From: Octadecabacter arcticus 238
Lineage (GTDB): Bacteria; Pseudomonadota; Alphaproteobacteria; Rhodobacterales; Rhodobacteraceae
Direction of reading: 5' to 3'
Assembly: GCF_000155735.2 (NCBI RefSeq)
Contig: NC_020908.1
Coordinates: 1,555,001-1,619,000 of the forward strand
DNA: 64,000 nucleotides
The notes under the pieces: generated by a model
What the model saw: the letters and a program-made list of their open reading frames with translations, nothing else
Database searches by the model: none
What the model was told of the DNA's origin: nothing
Part shown: piece after piece, positions 1-8,578 of the stretch
How the letters are laid out: each line of letters starts with the position of its first letter
Numbering within the stretch: the stretch's first letter is position 1
Program-made: the position numbers and the translations under genes

Positions 1-1
1 A

Positions 2-624
2 AAAGGCCTGATCACACGATCAAGATCTGCGCCCCAAAAGCGCAAGCGTAATTTTTCCAAGGGGCATGCCAAGGGATGGAAATATAGGGATTACAAAGAT
101 ATTGTGGTTGGCGAGCGTGTGCAGATCGATCATATGACTGCCACGAAGAACGGCGTCACGTGCAAACACTTTCAAGCCTGGGAGAGGTGTAGCAAGCATA
201 TCCACGCGCAAGTTTATTCGAATGCCACGGCACGCTCTGCCAAACGGTTTTTGCAAGAACTCGTGGAAATAGCTCCCTATAAGATCATCTCAATTCAAGT
301 CGATGGCGGGTCTGAGTTTATGGCCGATTTTGAGACAGCGTGCGAACAGATGGAGATCCCGCTCATTGTGCTGCCGCCAGCAAGGCCAAAATACAACGGT
401 GGTGTCGAGCGCGGTAACCGCACCTTCCGCGAAGAGTTCTATGCATGTCGTGATCTCATTGCCGACAGCATAGGAGCGATGCGGTTTGAACTTCGAAAAG
501 CCGTCGATAAATACAACACATTCAGGCCTCATCATGCCTTGAAAGGCAAGACACCAATGGAGTAAATTCGAATCACTCAGGCCAAAGTCGTGCGAGTCTC
601 AAAACACCTGAACCTATACAAGTG
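2..624 (+). pseudogene. IS481-type transposase (integrase core), 5' part outside window
   Basis: The frame is open from the left edge. It carries an rve-type DDE integrase core: the first Asp in QIDHMT, the second in QVDGGSEF, and the Glu in GVERGNRTFREEF. After GKTPME there is an in-frame TAA (563-565) where a Tyr codon would be expected. The same frame then continues IRITQAKVVRV...HLNLYK to a natural stop at 622-624, so the end is best read as a single nonsense change rather than a true C-terminus. The element end abuts the remnant of a sugar transporter gene, which suggests that this IS truncated it. It belongs to the IS481/IS3-like integrase superfamily; the exact subgroup is uncertain. 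Confidence 0.75.
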
Positions 625-945
625 AAATTGCACGGTGGTGGTATTGTTGCGTCAGCCGTGCCGATGCAGACTGCTGATAAGGGCCTGAAAGTTAACATCG
701 GCATTCGACCCGAAGACATGATTTCCACGACCGGCGATGAATTCGCGTTCGAGGGCAAGGTGAACATTACCGAAGCCTTGGGCGAGGTCACATTGCTATA
801 TTTCGACAAAGTTGGCGACAATGATGCGGTGATTGGCAAGCTGCCGGGCATTCACGCTGATTTGCGCGGAACGACAGTTCGTATGGTTGCGGCCCCTGAA
901 AAGGTCCAGATCTTCCACAACGGAACGTCGCTGCTTTATCGTTAA
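625..945 (+). pseudogene. C-terminal remnant of a sugar ABC transporter ATP-binding protein (MalK/UgpC type)
   Basis: About 105 residues are left, containing the RPEDM motif and the beta-rich TOBE/regulatory region typical of the C-terminus of MsmK/UgpC/MalK ATPases (GIRPEDM, then EALGEVTLLYF, then HNGTSLLYR at the stop). Walker A, signature and Walker B parts are missing because the IS481-type sequence replaces them upstream. A GTG at 622 could serve as a start but overlaps the IS stop codon, so the product would be non-functional. No permease or binding-protein genes are adjacent inside the window. Confidence 0.75.
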
Positions 946-1016
946 GAAAAGGGCGTTGGTTTGTCGCAAGAACCGCTGGCCCTTTACTAGACACGGGTAG
1001 GAGGCTAATCGGGATC

Positions 1017-1751
1017 ATGGTCAAAAAACCCACATCACGCATTGGCAAGAACACCAGCGGGCGCGGCAACCGCGATCTGACGGTTAAGGTGAAAACCGCG
1101 CGCGGTCGACGGATGTCATCCACCTTGTGGTTACAGCGTCAGTTGAACGACCCTTACGTGGTCCGCGCCAAGGCCGACGGGTATCGTGGCCGTGCGGCCT
1201 ATAAGATATTAGAATTGAACGAGAAATTTGATTTCTTTACGCCAGGAAAACGTGTTGTTGATCTTGGTGCGGCACCTGGTGGCTGGATTCAGATCGCGGT
1301 GCCTAAGGTCAACGCGTTGGGTGAACGCAAAGGCAAACCCATCGGCACGATCCTCGGCATTGATCTGCAAGAGATGGAACCGATTGCAGGGTCAGAGCTG
1401 CATGTCCTTGATTTCATGGAAGATGACGCTGACCAAAAGGTCAAGGAATGGCTGGGCGGGAAGGCGGACATCGTGTTGTCAGACATGGCCGCGTCCGCGT
1501 CAGGCCACAAACAGACCGATCACAACCGCATCATGGCGCTGTGCGAGGCAGCTGCGTATTTCGCGTTTGACGTGCTTGAGGAGGGCGGCGTGTTTGTCGC
1601 CAAGGTTCTGGCAGGTGGCGCCGAGGCTGATTTGCAGCGCTTGTTGAAGGTTAACTTCAAGAAGGTTCAATACGTCAAACCACCTGCGTCGCGGTCCGAC
1701 AGTTCCGAGAAATTTGTTGTGGCCACAGGCTTTCGCGGCGGATCTGCTTGA
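1017..1751 (+). CDS. rlmE: 23S rRNA (uridine2552-2'-O)-methyltransferase RlmE
   Basis: The 244-residue protein is a SAM-dependent RrmJ/FtsJ methyltransferase that methylates U2552 in the A-loop of 23S rRNA during large-subunit maturation in the cytoplasm. The SAM-binding motif [11 protein letters not shown] lies near residues 80-90. The K-D-K-E catalytic set can be traced: Lys in GRAAYKIL, Asp in LSDMAAS, Lys in FVAKVL and Glu in SSEKFVVA. The length agrees with alphaproteobacterial homologues, which have a basic N-terminal tail of about 35 residues. A purine-rich GTAGGAGG precedes the ATG. It is flanked on both sides by IS-damaged genes but is itself intact. Confidence 0.95.
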   Translation: MVKKPTSRIGKNTSGRGNRDLTVKVKTARGRRMSSTLWLQRQLNDPYVVRAKADGYRGRAAYKILELNEKFDFFTPGKRVVDLGAAPGGWIQIAVPKVNALGERKGKPIGTILGIDLQEMEPIAGSELHVLDFMEDDADQKVKEWLGGKADIVLSDMAASASGHKQTDHNRIMALCEAAAYFAFDVLEEGGVFVAKVLAGGAEADLQRLLKVNFKKVQYVKPPASRSDSSEKFVVATGFRGGSA

Positions 1752-1817
1752 CGTCATGAACAAGCTGCCTAATCTTGGCAGTCCACCCATGAGGCATCAA
1801 ACCACCACGGGGTATAT

Positions 1818-2004
1818 ATGTCGGTCGCACTTTGGTATTACGTCGAAAACGGTGCCCGCATCGGACCCGTTGAGGCCACAGAGATCGAGCGATTGATCGG
1901 CCTGAAAGCGATCACACGCGACACGCTTGTGTGGGAGGACGGCATGTAGGATTGGATGGCCGCTTTACAACACTTTTCATTTGCAGATGCGCCACCGTCC
2001 GTTA
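1818..2004 (+). pseudogene. GYF-2 domain protein remnant (interrupted by stop and IS5)
   Basis: From the ATG at 1818 the frame reads a GYF_2/DUF4339-type start: ALWYYVENGARIGPVEATEI, a Trp-Tyr-Tyr and Gly-Pro pattern, then LVWEDGM. An in-frame TAG at 1947-1949 follows where such domains continue into an Asp-Trp. After the stop the frame continues DWMAALQHF until the IS5 left end at 2005. The gene therefore has both a nonsense mutation and an IS truncation. Full-length relatives usually carry C-terminal membrane segments, which are lost here. Confidence 0.6.
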
Positions 2005-2014
2005 GGCTCAGGAC

Positions 2015-2419
2015 TCATAACCAAAATATGACGGTTGCGGCGAGAGCGATTGCGGAGAGGAAGACTGTTGGTGATCTGTCGTAGCGAGTTGCGACGCGGC
2101 GCCAATCTTTGAGCCTTCCGAACATTCTCTCGATACGGTTGCGTCGTTTGTAACGGGGCTTGTCGTACTTGACGGTCTTTTTGCGCGACTTGCGACCGGG
2201 GATGCAGGGCGTTGTGCCCTTGTCTACAAGGGTTTCACGGAACCAATCAGCATCGTACCCTCTGTCAGCGAGGAGCCAGTCATCCTCAGGCAGATTATTC
2301 ATCAAGGCGGCTGCACCAGTGTAATCACTGACTTGTCCTGCTGTGATGAAGAGGCGGATTGGTCGTCCGCTGGTGTCTGTGACAGCATGGAGCTTTGTAT
2401 TCATACCGCCCTTGGTCAA
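2015..2419 (-). CDS. IS5-family transposase, second ORF (frameshift product)
   Basis: This is the C-terminal half of the transposase, with the second Asp in LLADRGYDADWF and the Glu in RRNRIERMFGRLKDWRRVATRYD, the usual IS5 DDE signature. The nominal start is a TTG. Expression most likely depends on -1 frameshifting from the upstream ORF, because the same frame extends upstream through KGGRGRLIGLTKGG to the A6G6 run. The ORF pair looks intact and potentially active. Confidence 0.85.
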   Translation of the reverse strand: MTKGGMNTKLHAVTDTSGRPIRLFITAGQVSDYTGAAALMNNLPEDDWLLADRGYDADWFRETLVDKGTTPCIPGRKSRKKTVKYDKPRYKRRNRIERMFGRLKDWRRVATRYDRSPTVFLSAIALAATVIFWL

Positions 2420-2424
2420 CCCGA

Positions 2425-2772
2425 TCAGGCGTCCTCGCCCCCCTTTTTTAACCGCAGGCTGGCGGCCGTACGATGTGCTTTGAGGTAGGTGGCGTCGATT
2501 GAGATGGTTTTGTTGTCGGGGGCCTGCTCGGCCAGCCCCATCAAGATTTGGGCAAATATGCCCATATCACTCCAGCGCTTCCATCGATTATATAGCGTCT
2601 TCGGCGGTCCATACTCGGAAGGTGCATCACACCACCTTAAGCCATTGCGATTGATGAAGATAATGCCACTCAAAACACGACGGTCATCCACACGAGCACG
2701 ACCTCGGCTCTTTGGAAAGTACGGCCGGAGACGCTCCATCTGCGCCTCAGTTAGCCAATACAAATTGCTCAT
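2425..2772 (-). CDS. IS5-family transposase, first ORF
   Basis: This is the N-terminal half (115 aa) of a two-ORF IS5 transposase: DUF4096-like start, WLTEAQMERLRPYFP, RWCDAPSEYGPPKTLYNR, and the first catalytic Asp in SIDATYLKAHRTA. It runs into a slippery A6G6 stretch at about 2442-2453 and stops shortly afterwards. A -1 shift there would fuse it to the downstream ORF through KGGRGRLIG. Programmed frameshifting is known for the IS427 subgroup. Confidence 0.85.
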   Translation of the reverse strand: MSNLYWLTEAQMERLRPYFPKSRGRARVDDRRVLSGIIFINRNGLRWCDAPSEYGPPKTLYNRWKRWSDMGIFAQILMGLAEQAPDNKTISIDATYLKAHRTAASLRLKKGGEDA

Positions 2773-2847
2773 AATATCCCCCTACAATTGAAGACTATGA
2801 ATCACCACAACGCGACAAACTCAATCAATTAATGGGTCCTGACCCTA

Positions 2848-2947
2848 GGCTCAGGACGCAGACCCAAAATATAACGGTTGCGGCGAGGATGATGGCGTAG
2901 AGGAAGACCTTTGTGGACCTGTCGGGCTTTCGTGCCGCCCCAAGTGT
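2848..2947 (-). mobile_element. IS5-family end fragment
   Basis: The sequence starting GGCTCAGGACGCAGACCC repeats the terminal about 100 bp of the neighbouring IS5 element with several mismatches. On the minus strand it encodes a degenerate copy of the transposase C-terminus (DRSTKVFLYAIILAATVIFW against DRSPTVFLSAIALAATVIFW). The rest of that copy is absent, and the sequence joins an IS3 relic at about 2950. Confidence 0.7.
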
Positions 2948-2951
2948 TCGT

Positions 2952-3202
2952 TTAAGCCACCTTCCGTTCGAAGGCGACAGGACCTTTCCAGCCCAACGTT
3001 GAGTGCCTTCGGCGTGCATTGTAGAAGCCGTTGATATATTCAAAGACTGCTATTTCAGCCGACCGGCGTGTCTCTCAAGTATGACGCCAGATCAGCTCGG
3101 CCTTGATGGTTTTGAAGAACGTCTCAACTGCCGCATTATCATAGCAATTGCCTTTGCCAATCATCGATACTTTGAAGCCGTTCTGGCGCAGGATCTTTTG
3201 GT
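2952..3202 (-). pseudogene. IS3-family orfB, C-terminal piece
   Basis: On the minus strand this reads QKILRQNGFKVSMIGKG, CYDNAAVETFFKTIKAEL, IWRHT, stop TGA, then ETRRSAEIAVFEYINGFYN and the terminal SPVAFERKVA-like end. It holds the third catalytic residue (Glu in AAVETFFKTIK). The TGA replaces the Trp usually found before ETRR, so the IS3 transposase is dead. Upstream it is interrupted by an IS630 element; the middle of the gene resumes at 5844. Confidence 0.75.
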
Positions 3203-3331
3203 ATACTCCTGCGCCTGAATTGACCTGACGATTTTGGGCCTGCGATTCACTTCGTCGCATGGCCAAAGGCGGTTCAGTCTGTATTTTGAGTTTATGAGCA
3301 AGCAATACAAAACAGTCTCCTTATCCGACGA

Positions 3332-4768
3332 GGGAATGTCCCGAAGAATGTTGAAATTTTAATTTAGGGTGGCGTTGCTTCCCCTGAGCCGTAGGCTCTG
3401 GGTGTTTAATCGCAAAAGGAAGCAACACCATGAAGAAGACTATCACAGCAAGCGCTGGACTTGCCAGCGCGTCGAATGTTCATCAACTCGTGGAAACAGC
3501 CTGGGACAAAGTTGGCGAGAGCTTCGAGCAGTTCTGCCTGACGGCGGGCGTCGCCAGTCTGGTTCAGATGTTTGGTGAGGACGCAGATACGCTGGCGGGT
3601 GGCCGATACGAGCATTGCACTGACAAGCCTGGCCACAGATGGGGCACCGCGAAAGGTCAGGTTGGGTTCCATGGTGGGAAGATTGAGCTGGAGCGCCCCC
3701 GTGTGCGCGATAAAGTGACCGGTAAAGAGATTGTCCTGCCGAGCTGGGAAGAGGCCTCCTCGGGTGGCTTCCTTGAACAATGGGCAATGAGCCTAATGTT
3801 GATGAATGTTTCCACCCGTAAGTATGACCGAGCTGTACGGCTGCCCGAAGCGAAGGTGCCTAATAAGGCAGGGAGCGGGCTGTCCAGGTCAGCAGTTTCG
3901 CGTCGCTTCAAAGCACTCACCCAAGCGCGCCTGGATGAGTGGATGTCATCTGATCTATCGGAGCTTGACCTTGTAGCGATCCAGATCGACGGGCTGCATT
4001 TGGACGATCATTTGTTGGTGCTTGCGGCCGTGGGTGTGGAGGTTTCAGGCGAAAAGCACCCTCTGGGCGTCATTGAAGGGGCGACCGAGAACGCCGCGAC
4101 GGTTCAGGCGCTTTTGGACAATCTGATAGAGCGTGGGCTCGATCCAGCGGGCTGCTATTTGTTCATCGTAGATGGGGCTAAGGCACTGACCAAGGCAATT
4201 CGGCGCACATTTGGTGCCGATATTCCCATCCAAAGATGCCAGATACACAAGGCCCGCAACATAACTGACAGGCTTCCTCCAAAGCTGCACGCCTCCGTAC
4301 GCCGCGCGCTGAAGCAAGCATGGGAGCTTGATGATGCCGACAAAGCCGAGCGGTTGATGCGGAATCTTGCCCAGCGACTAGAGCTTGAGGCTCCGGACGT
4401 TTCAAAGTCGATCCTTGAGGGCCTAGACGAAATTCTAACTGTTGTTAGGTTGGGGCTACCTGTGGAATTGAGACGCTCATTGGCCAGCACCAACATCATT
4501 GAATCTATGAACAGCGTGATCCGACAGGTCTGTCGAAACGTCAAACGCTGGCGCGATGCAAAAATGGCGCTGCGCTGGACAGGGGCTGGTATGCTGGAAG
4601 CCGCGAAAGGCTTCCGCCGCCTAAAGGCCTACAAGCAACTCCCCATTCTCAAGCAAGCTTTGCTAGATCATCGCAATACCGTAACGCTTGACCAAATCAA
4701 GGACGTCGCCTAACCATCAATCAAGCAGCGCCACTCGCCCGATTTTCAACATCGTACGGGACATCCCC
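3332..4768 (+). mobile_element. IS256-family element, complete
   Basis: The ends are GGGAATGTCCCG (left) and, inverted, GGGGATGTCCCG (right). The element is flanked by the perfect 8-bp direct repeat TCCGACGA (3324-3331 and 4769-4776). The repeat is single in the intact IS630 copy elsewhere in the window, which proves insertion into that IS. Length is 1437 bp with one transposase gene. Confidence 0.95.
3430..4713 (+). CDS. IS256-family (mutator type) transposase
   Basis: This 427-aa transposase has the DDE catalytic triad of the mutator superfamily: Asp in IQIDGLHLD, Asp in FIVDGAKALTKA and Glu in TNIIESMNSVIRQ. The CQIHKARN motif is typical of the family. The frame is full length with a GGAAGCAACACC leader just before the ATG. 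It appears functional and is different from the 415-aa IS256 type found at 52-55 kb. Confidence 0.95.
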   Translation: MKKTITASAGLASASNVHQLVETAWDKVGESFEQFCLTAGVASLVQMFGEDADTLAGGRYEHCTDKPGHRWGTAKGQVGFHGGKIELERPRVRDKVTGKEIVLPSWEEASSGGFLEQWAMSLMLMNVSTRKYDRAVRLPEAKVPNKAGSGLSRSAVSRRFKALTQARLDEWMSSDLSELDLVAIQIDGLHLDDHLLVLAAVGVEVSGEKHPLGVIEGATENAATVQALLDNLIERGLDPAGCYLFIVDGAKALTKAIRRTFGADIPIQRCQIHKARNITDRLPPKLHASVRRALKQAWELDDADKAERLMRNLAQRLELEAPDVSKSILEGLDEILTVVRLGLPVELRRSLASTNIIESMNSVIRQVCRNVKRWRDAKMALRWTGAGMLEAAKGFRRLKAYKQLPILKQALLDHRNTVTLDQIKDVA

Positions 4769-5843
4769 TCCGACGAGCAGCGCATAGCACTTGAAGCGCT
4801 TTGCCGCCGCCGCAAAGTTGACGCCCTTGTTTGGAAACGGGCGCGCGCGTTTCTTCTTTTGGACGCAGGAGAAGACGCCGGAACGGTTTGCCGGATTTTG
4901 GATATTGGCCCGACAGTTTTGACGGAGTGGCGATTAGCCTTTGCCGGTGCGGGACTATCGTTTTTCGGTCTGAAGGACTACAGCCAGCGTCAGGGTCATT
5001 TGTCCGTCGTGCAAGAGCAGGCGGTGAGAGCCCATTTCACCGCGCAGCCTGCCCGCAATGCCGATGAGGTCTGTGCCTATGTTCTAGCCGAGTGCGACCA
5101 AAACTACAGCACGTCGGGAGCCGCCAAGCTGATGCGCCGCCTGGGGTTCGCGTATAAGAAACCACAATTGCTGCCTGCACAGGCCGATGAAGCCAAGCAG
5201 GCTGCGTTTATTGCCAAATATGAGGCCCTGATGAACGGGTTGGCCGCAGATGAGATGGTTGTCTTTTCGGACGCTGTCCACCCCGAACACCAGAGCCGCC
5301 CCGCCCATGGTTGGTTCCCCAAGGGACAAAAGACGGCCCTGAAGGCGACATCAGGGCGCAAGCGGCTCAACATTCAGGGCGCGCTTGACCTTGAGACTTT
5401 CCAGTTCACCTTTGTGGAAGGCGAGAAGATCAATGCCCAGACAACCCGACAGATGCTGGAAAAGTTGGAACGCAACAACCAAACCAAGACGGCCATCCAC
5501 GTCTTTGTCGACAATGCCCGCTATCATCATGCCAAGATACTACAGCCATGGCTGGACAGCCCAGAACGTCGGGTGAAGTTGCATTTCTTGCCAGCATATG
5601 CCCCGCACCTCAACCCGATCGAGCGTCTTTGGGGTGTTATGCACAAATGGGTCACCCACAATCGGCACTATGCAACGTTCAACCAATTCACAGAGGCCAT
5701 TTTCGACTTCTTCCGCAAGACCCTGCCAGAAAAATGGCCAGAGTTCCGCGACACCGTCACCGACAACTTCCGCGTCATATCGCTCAAGGAATACAAAGTG
5801 ATTTGAGGGGAAAACCTCAGGTCAATTCAGGCGCGGGAGTATA

Positions 5844-6007
5844 GTCATGCGAACAGTATTGGCTGCCGCGATCCGTGTGATGGATGCAGCCCTTTGGCGG
5901 TGACCGGAAGGCGATAGCCATCTTCAACGCCCTGATTGCCAGGTCACGCTTCATCCGATTGCTGACAGCCCATCCAATCACGCGCCTGGAATGTAAATCC
6001 AAGATCA
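5844..6007 (-). pseudogene. IS3-family orfB, central piece
   Basis: On the minus strand this reads MILDLHSRRVIGWAVSNRMK, then KMAIAFRSPPKGCIHHTDRG, SQYCSHDY, which is the IS3 orfB region around the second catalytic Asp (HHTDRGSQY). It continues into the piece at 2952-3202 once the IS630 insertion is removed. On the other side a second IS630 element (6010-7172) cuts it away from the WLYLAV segment. Confidence 0.75.
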
Positions 6008-6096
6008 TACCAGTGGCCATAATATCTGACTCATTTTTTTGGTTTTAATTTTTGGCAAACTCTGAATCAATGACCTCCATAGATTGGGAGGTGCTC

Positions 6097-6609
6097 ATGG
6101 GTGGAGCCATAAAAATTACGCGCACGGATATGTCTGCGAAAGATTTGCGCCGTGCGGCAAAGCGAACCAAGGATGGGCGGGTTGTACGGCGACTACTGGC
6201 CATAGCGCTGGTGCTTGATGGGGTGGATCGTGAAACGGCTGCCCGCAGCAGTGGTATGGATCGACAAACACTTCGGGATTGGGCGCATCGCTTTAACGCA
6301 GAAGGCATTGAGGGGTTATCGGATCGGAATGGCAAGGGGGCAAAACCACGGTTGTCGCCCAAGCAACAGGCGCAATTTGTGGCGTGGGTGGAGGCCGGGC
6401 CCGACCCAGTAAAAGATGGCGTAGTACGATGGCGTTGTGTCGACTTGCAGGCTCGTGTTGAAGAGGAGTTCGACGTGAAACTGCATGTGCGTACGATTGG
6501 GAAATATCTAACCAAGCATGGCTTTCGCCGCCTGTCTGTGCGTCCAGAGCATCCGAAAACTGATCGCGAAGCGCAGCAGGCTTTTAAAAAAACTTTGCGA
6601 GCCTCGTAA
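6097..6609 (+). CDS. IS630-family transposase, first ORF (HTH part)
   Basis: This is the helix-turn-helix N-terminal half (winged helix/Homeodomain-like, RRLLAIALVLDGVDRETAA then RQTLRDWAHRFNAEGIEGL) of an IS630 transposase, through the LSPKQQAQF linker. An upstream ATG at 6070 or the codon at 6052 could also start it, but MGGAIKITRTDMSA is the usual family start. It ends after a TTTT-A7 run at 6582-6592. A -1 shift on that run continues into FASLVNDTLPEHAKG of the catalytic half. Confidence 0.8.
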   Translation: MGGAIKITRTDMSAKDLRRAAKRTKDGRVVRRLLAIALVLDGVDRETAARSSGMDRQTLRDWAHRFNAEGIEGLSDRNGKGAKPRLSPKQQAQFVAWVEAGPDPVKDGVVRWRCVDLQARVEEEFDVKLHVRTIGKYLTKHGFRRLSVRPEHPKTDREAQQAFKKTLRAS

Positions 6610-7160
6610 ACGATACTCTGCCAGAACATGCAAAGGGGAAGCCTCTTGAAGTATGGTTCCAAGATGAAGCCCGCGTTGGACAACAGGGGACACTCACCCG
6701 TAAATGGGCCAAGCGTGGAACTCGCCCGCGCGCACCCCGTGATATACGCTTCAAATGGAGTTATATCTTTGGTGCCGCTTGTCCCGCACGTGGTACCGCC
6801 GCAGGTCTCGTCCTGCCCTACGTCAACGCCGAGGCTATGGGGCTGCATCTTGATGAGATCGCAAAAGCTGTCGCACCCGGCTCACATGCCTTGCTGATTG
6901 TTGATGGGGCGGGGTGGCATGGCGCAAAATGTTTGCAGGTGCCAGATAAAATTACGCTCGTTAAGCTGCCACCGTATTCACCCGAACTGAACCCCATGGA
7001 AAACGTCTGGGCTTATCTGCGAGCTAATAAACTCGCAATCACAGTTTTCGACACCTATGACGAAATACTCGACAAATGTGCACAAGCTTGGAACTTCTTT
7101 GCGAACGACCCAGAGCGAATAAGTTCAATCACAGATCGAGAATGGGCAAGGGTCACTTAA
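6590..7160 (+). CDS. IS630-family transposase, second ORF (DDE part, frameshift product)
   Basis: After -1 frameshifting on the A7 run, the frame reads VWFQDEARVGQQG (first Asp), LLIVDGAGWHGAKC (second Asp) and NPMENVWAYLRANKLA (Glu), a complete IS630 catalytic domain. The first ATG in the frame is only at 6837, after the first Asp, so independent translation would give a non-functional product. This supports programmed frameshifting as the natural mode of expression. Confidence 0.75.
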
Positions 7161-7174
7161 TTCGGCCATTGGTA

Positions 7175-7230
7175 TCACAGCCAGGTAAAGCCAACCCTCA
7201 CGCGTCCAGATATAGGTAAGGTAATCCCCC
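7175..7230 (-). pseudogene. IS3-family orfB, upstream piece
   Basis: The minus strand encodes GDYLTYIWTREGWLYLAVI, the segment around the first catalytic Asp region of the same IS3 orfB found in pieces at 2952-3202 and 5844-6007. It is cut off at about 7230 by a junction with the left end of another IS3-type element in the opposite orientation. Confidence 0.6.
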
Positions 7231-7239
7231 CTAAAATTA

Positions 7240-7327
7240 GTGGTGTTCAAAAGTAGAATTTTCTCGGCAAGATATCTGAGGAGATTTTTGATGAAGACAG
7301 CACGATTTAGCGACGCACAGATTCTGT
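7240..7327 (+). pseudogene. IS3-family orfA, 5' end fragment
   Basis: A short stretch starts with GGTGTTCAAAAGTAGAATTT, has a GAGGAG ribosome site and an ATG at 7291, and encodes [12 protein letters not shown], the standard start of an IS3-group orfA (helix-turn-helix of the IS51/IS407 type). It breaks off after 12 codons at the junction with an integrase remnant. Confidence 0.55.
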
Positions 7328-7535
7328 TTTGTCTTGGCGTTCGCCTTCCCACTTGTCGCGGTTCTGTCGCGCTTTCGCCAGGTTCGTGGTCGGCATGTTG
7401 CCTAGTCCCATTTCCCTGCGTCGGCCAAGGTGGCTATATCTAAAAACCCACTTGGCGCTCTCGCTTTTTTTGACGAGTCGCAATCCGCCACCATCCTCGA
7501 TCTTGCCGTCGCTTGCGTTCTTTATTTGGATGGCA
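7328..7535 (-). pseudogene. P4-type tyrosine integrase, N-terminal arm-binding domain fragment
   Basis: The minus strand encodes [34 protein letters not shown] and [11 protein letters not shown], which match the DUF4102 arm-DNA-binding domain of P4/CP4-57 type integrases. The catalytic domain is missing. It is open in frame with an IS3 orfA on one side, giving an artificial 212-codon fusion frame (7307-7945). It indicates that a genomic island or prophage integrase once stood here. Confidence 0.65.
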
Positions 7536-8008
7536 ATGATGGCTTCCGCCTGATCCAGACGGCGCCGCAAGGCTGTCACCTCACGGTTGGCCTTGGCCAG
7601 CTCAGCTTGCAATGGATTGGCAGGTGCCTTTTGTGGGCCACGGCGCATTGGCTGCAATGCACCCAATGTGCCGGCCGCCCGCGCACGGCGCCAATCGGTC
7701 AGTGCAGAGGAATAAAGCCCCTCCCGCCGTAGAATGGCGGAAACCCCGCCAGTGTCTGCCACTTGGTCCGTCTCATCCAGAATGCGCAGTTTGTATTTGG
7801 CTGTGAAGTTGCGTCGCTTCGGGATGCTCGTCAGTTCCGCTGTGGGAGCCAACGGCGCATTAACAACGCGGGGAGGCGACGTTGGGGCCAAAACGGCTCC
7901 AGATCCAGCATCTGGCGAAAGTGGTGATTGTGAAGGCATAACCATGGGTTCGTTCTCCTACGCCCTCAAGTGTAAACTTTAGCCAGTCAATTGTCTCACG
8001 CTTATTGG
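7536..8008 (-). mobile_element. partial IS3-family element (orfA end)
   Basis: This segment is nearly identical to 59288-59776 plus the following CGGAGGGG. It contains orfA (start at 7945) up to the [14 protein letters not shown] coiled-coil region, where the copy is broken and joined to integrase sequence. The orfB half is absent. Its outer end cuts the N-terminus from the hydrolase gene that follows. Confidence 0.8.
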
Positions 8009-8563
8009 CACGGAGGGGATCGTGGGCCACTCACTTGGTGGTGCGGTGGCGCTTAACCTTGCGCTCAACCATGAAGATAGCGTCGGTGCGCTGGCGCTGA
8101 TCGCGCCCGTCACACAGCCGAGCGACACGGTATCATCCGCGTTCAGCGCTATGTCGATTAAATCAGATGGTTTGCGCCGCTTCGTTTCGCTGACGTTTGC
8201 GACACCTCTCGGTTTGTTGATCTTTGATAGGTCTGCAAAATCGGTCTTTGCGCCAGAAACGATACCAGAAAATTTTGGTGTCTCTGGTGGCAGTTTGCTC
8301 GCCATTCGACCGACGAGCTATTTCTCAGCGGGTGGCGACATGATTGCCTTGCGTGCAGCACTTCCCGAAATGGCGCAGCGCTATCCGTCCCTAGGGATGC
8401 CCGTTGCCATCCTGTTTGGTCGTTCGGATCAGGTCCTTGATCCAGCCAAACACGGCGCGACGCGGTCGCGGGGGCCACGATGACGCAAGTTGACGGCGGT
8501 CACATGATTGTATTCACGTTGCCTGACGTCGTTGCCGACTGGATCTTGGCCCAAGACAGGTAA
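8009..8563 (+). pseudogene. alpha/beta-hydrolase, 5'-truncated and frameshifted
   Basis: The remaining part starts at VGHSLGGAVALNLAL, containing the nucleophile elbow G-x-S-x-G, and includes the acid-residue region FGRSDQVLDPAKHG. The frame then shifts near 8465: the 8022 frame ends at a TGA at 8481-8483, while a neighbouring frame continues ATMTQVDGGHMIVFTLPDVV with the catalytic-His-like GGH to a TAA at 8561-8563. It is cut upstream by the IS3 end and is inactive. It is related to alpha/beta-fold esterases or epoxide-hydrolase-like proteins. Confidence 0.7.
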
Positions 8564-8578
8564 AGCTGTTGAGGGCGG

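Larger units (their letters stand above)
2005..2845 (-). mobile_element. IS5-family element (IS427-like), complete
   Basis: The terminal inverted repeats are GGCTCAGGACTCAT at the left and, read from the other end, GGGTCAGGACCCAT. They are flanked on both sides by TA (2003-2004 and 2846-2847), as expected for this IS5 subgroup. Inside are two overlapping-phase ORFs on the minus strand joined at an A6G6 run. It sits directly against a fragment of a related IS5 copy (2848 onward), so it jumped into or next to the end of an older element. Confidence 0.85.
3294..5806 (+). pseudogene. IS630-family transposase split by an IS256 insertion
   Basis: The true start is the ATG at 3294 (MSKQYKTVSLSDE). 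The gene is broken at codon 13 by the IS256 element and resumes at 4777 with QRIALEALCRRR. Downstream it carries the DDE residues: Asp in VFSDAVHPEH, Asp in FVDNARYHHA, Glu in NPIERLWGVMHKW. An open frame of 372 codons beginning at 4688 would start inside the IS256 tail and encode a chimeric N-terminus. That frame might be expressed from the IS256 end, but this is speculative. The protein is nearly identical to the intact copy at 21209-22276. Confidence 0.85.
3203..5843 (+). mobile_element. IS630-family element, interrupted by an IS256 element
   Basis: The inverted repeats TATACTCCTGCGCCTGAATT at the left and TATACTCCCGCGCCTGAATT (inverted) at the right end bound the element. The same element occurs intact at 21172-22368 in the opposite orientation. 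Here it carries a 1437-bp IS256 insertion. It is inserted at a TA in the orfB of an IS3 element: SHDY on the right flank joins QKILR on the left flank. Confidence 0.85.
6010..7172 (+). mobile_element. second IS630-family element, two-ORF type
   Basis: The ends CCAGTGGCCATAATATCTGA (left) and CCAATGGCCGAATTAAGTGA (inverted, right) form imperfect inverted repeats flanked by TA on both sides (6008-6009 and 7173-7174). It lies inside the IS3 orfB relic, between the LYLAV and ILDLHSRRV segments. Exact target duplication is ambiguous, because removing the element leaves a few extra bases relative to a canonical orfB. Confidence 0.75.

Noticed and set aside
4688..5806. 372-codon frame as a separate IS630-type gene starting at 4688
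   Set aside because: Its first codons lie in the tail of the inserted IS256 element; the natural start is at 3294, so it is a split pseudogene.
7307..7945. 212-codon frame as a real two-domain protein
   Set aside because: Comparison with the complete IS3 copy at 58-60 kb shows that it is a junction of two unrelated fragments.
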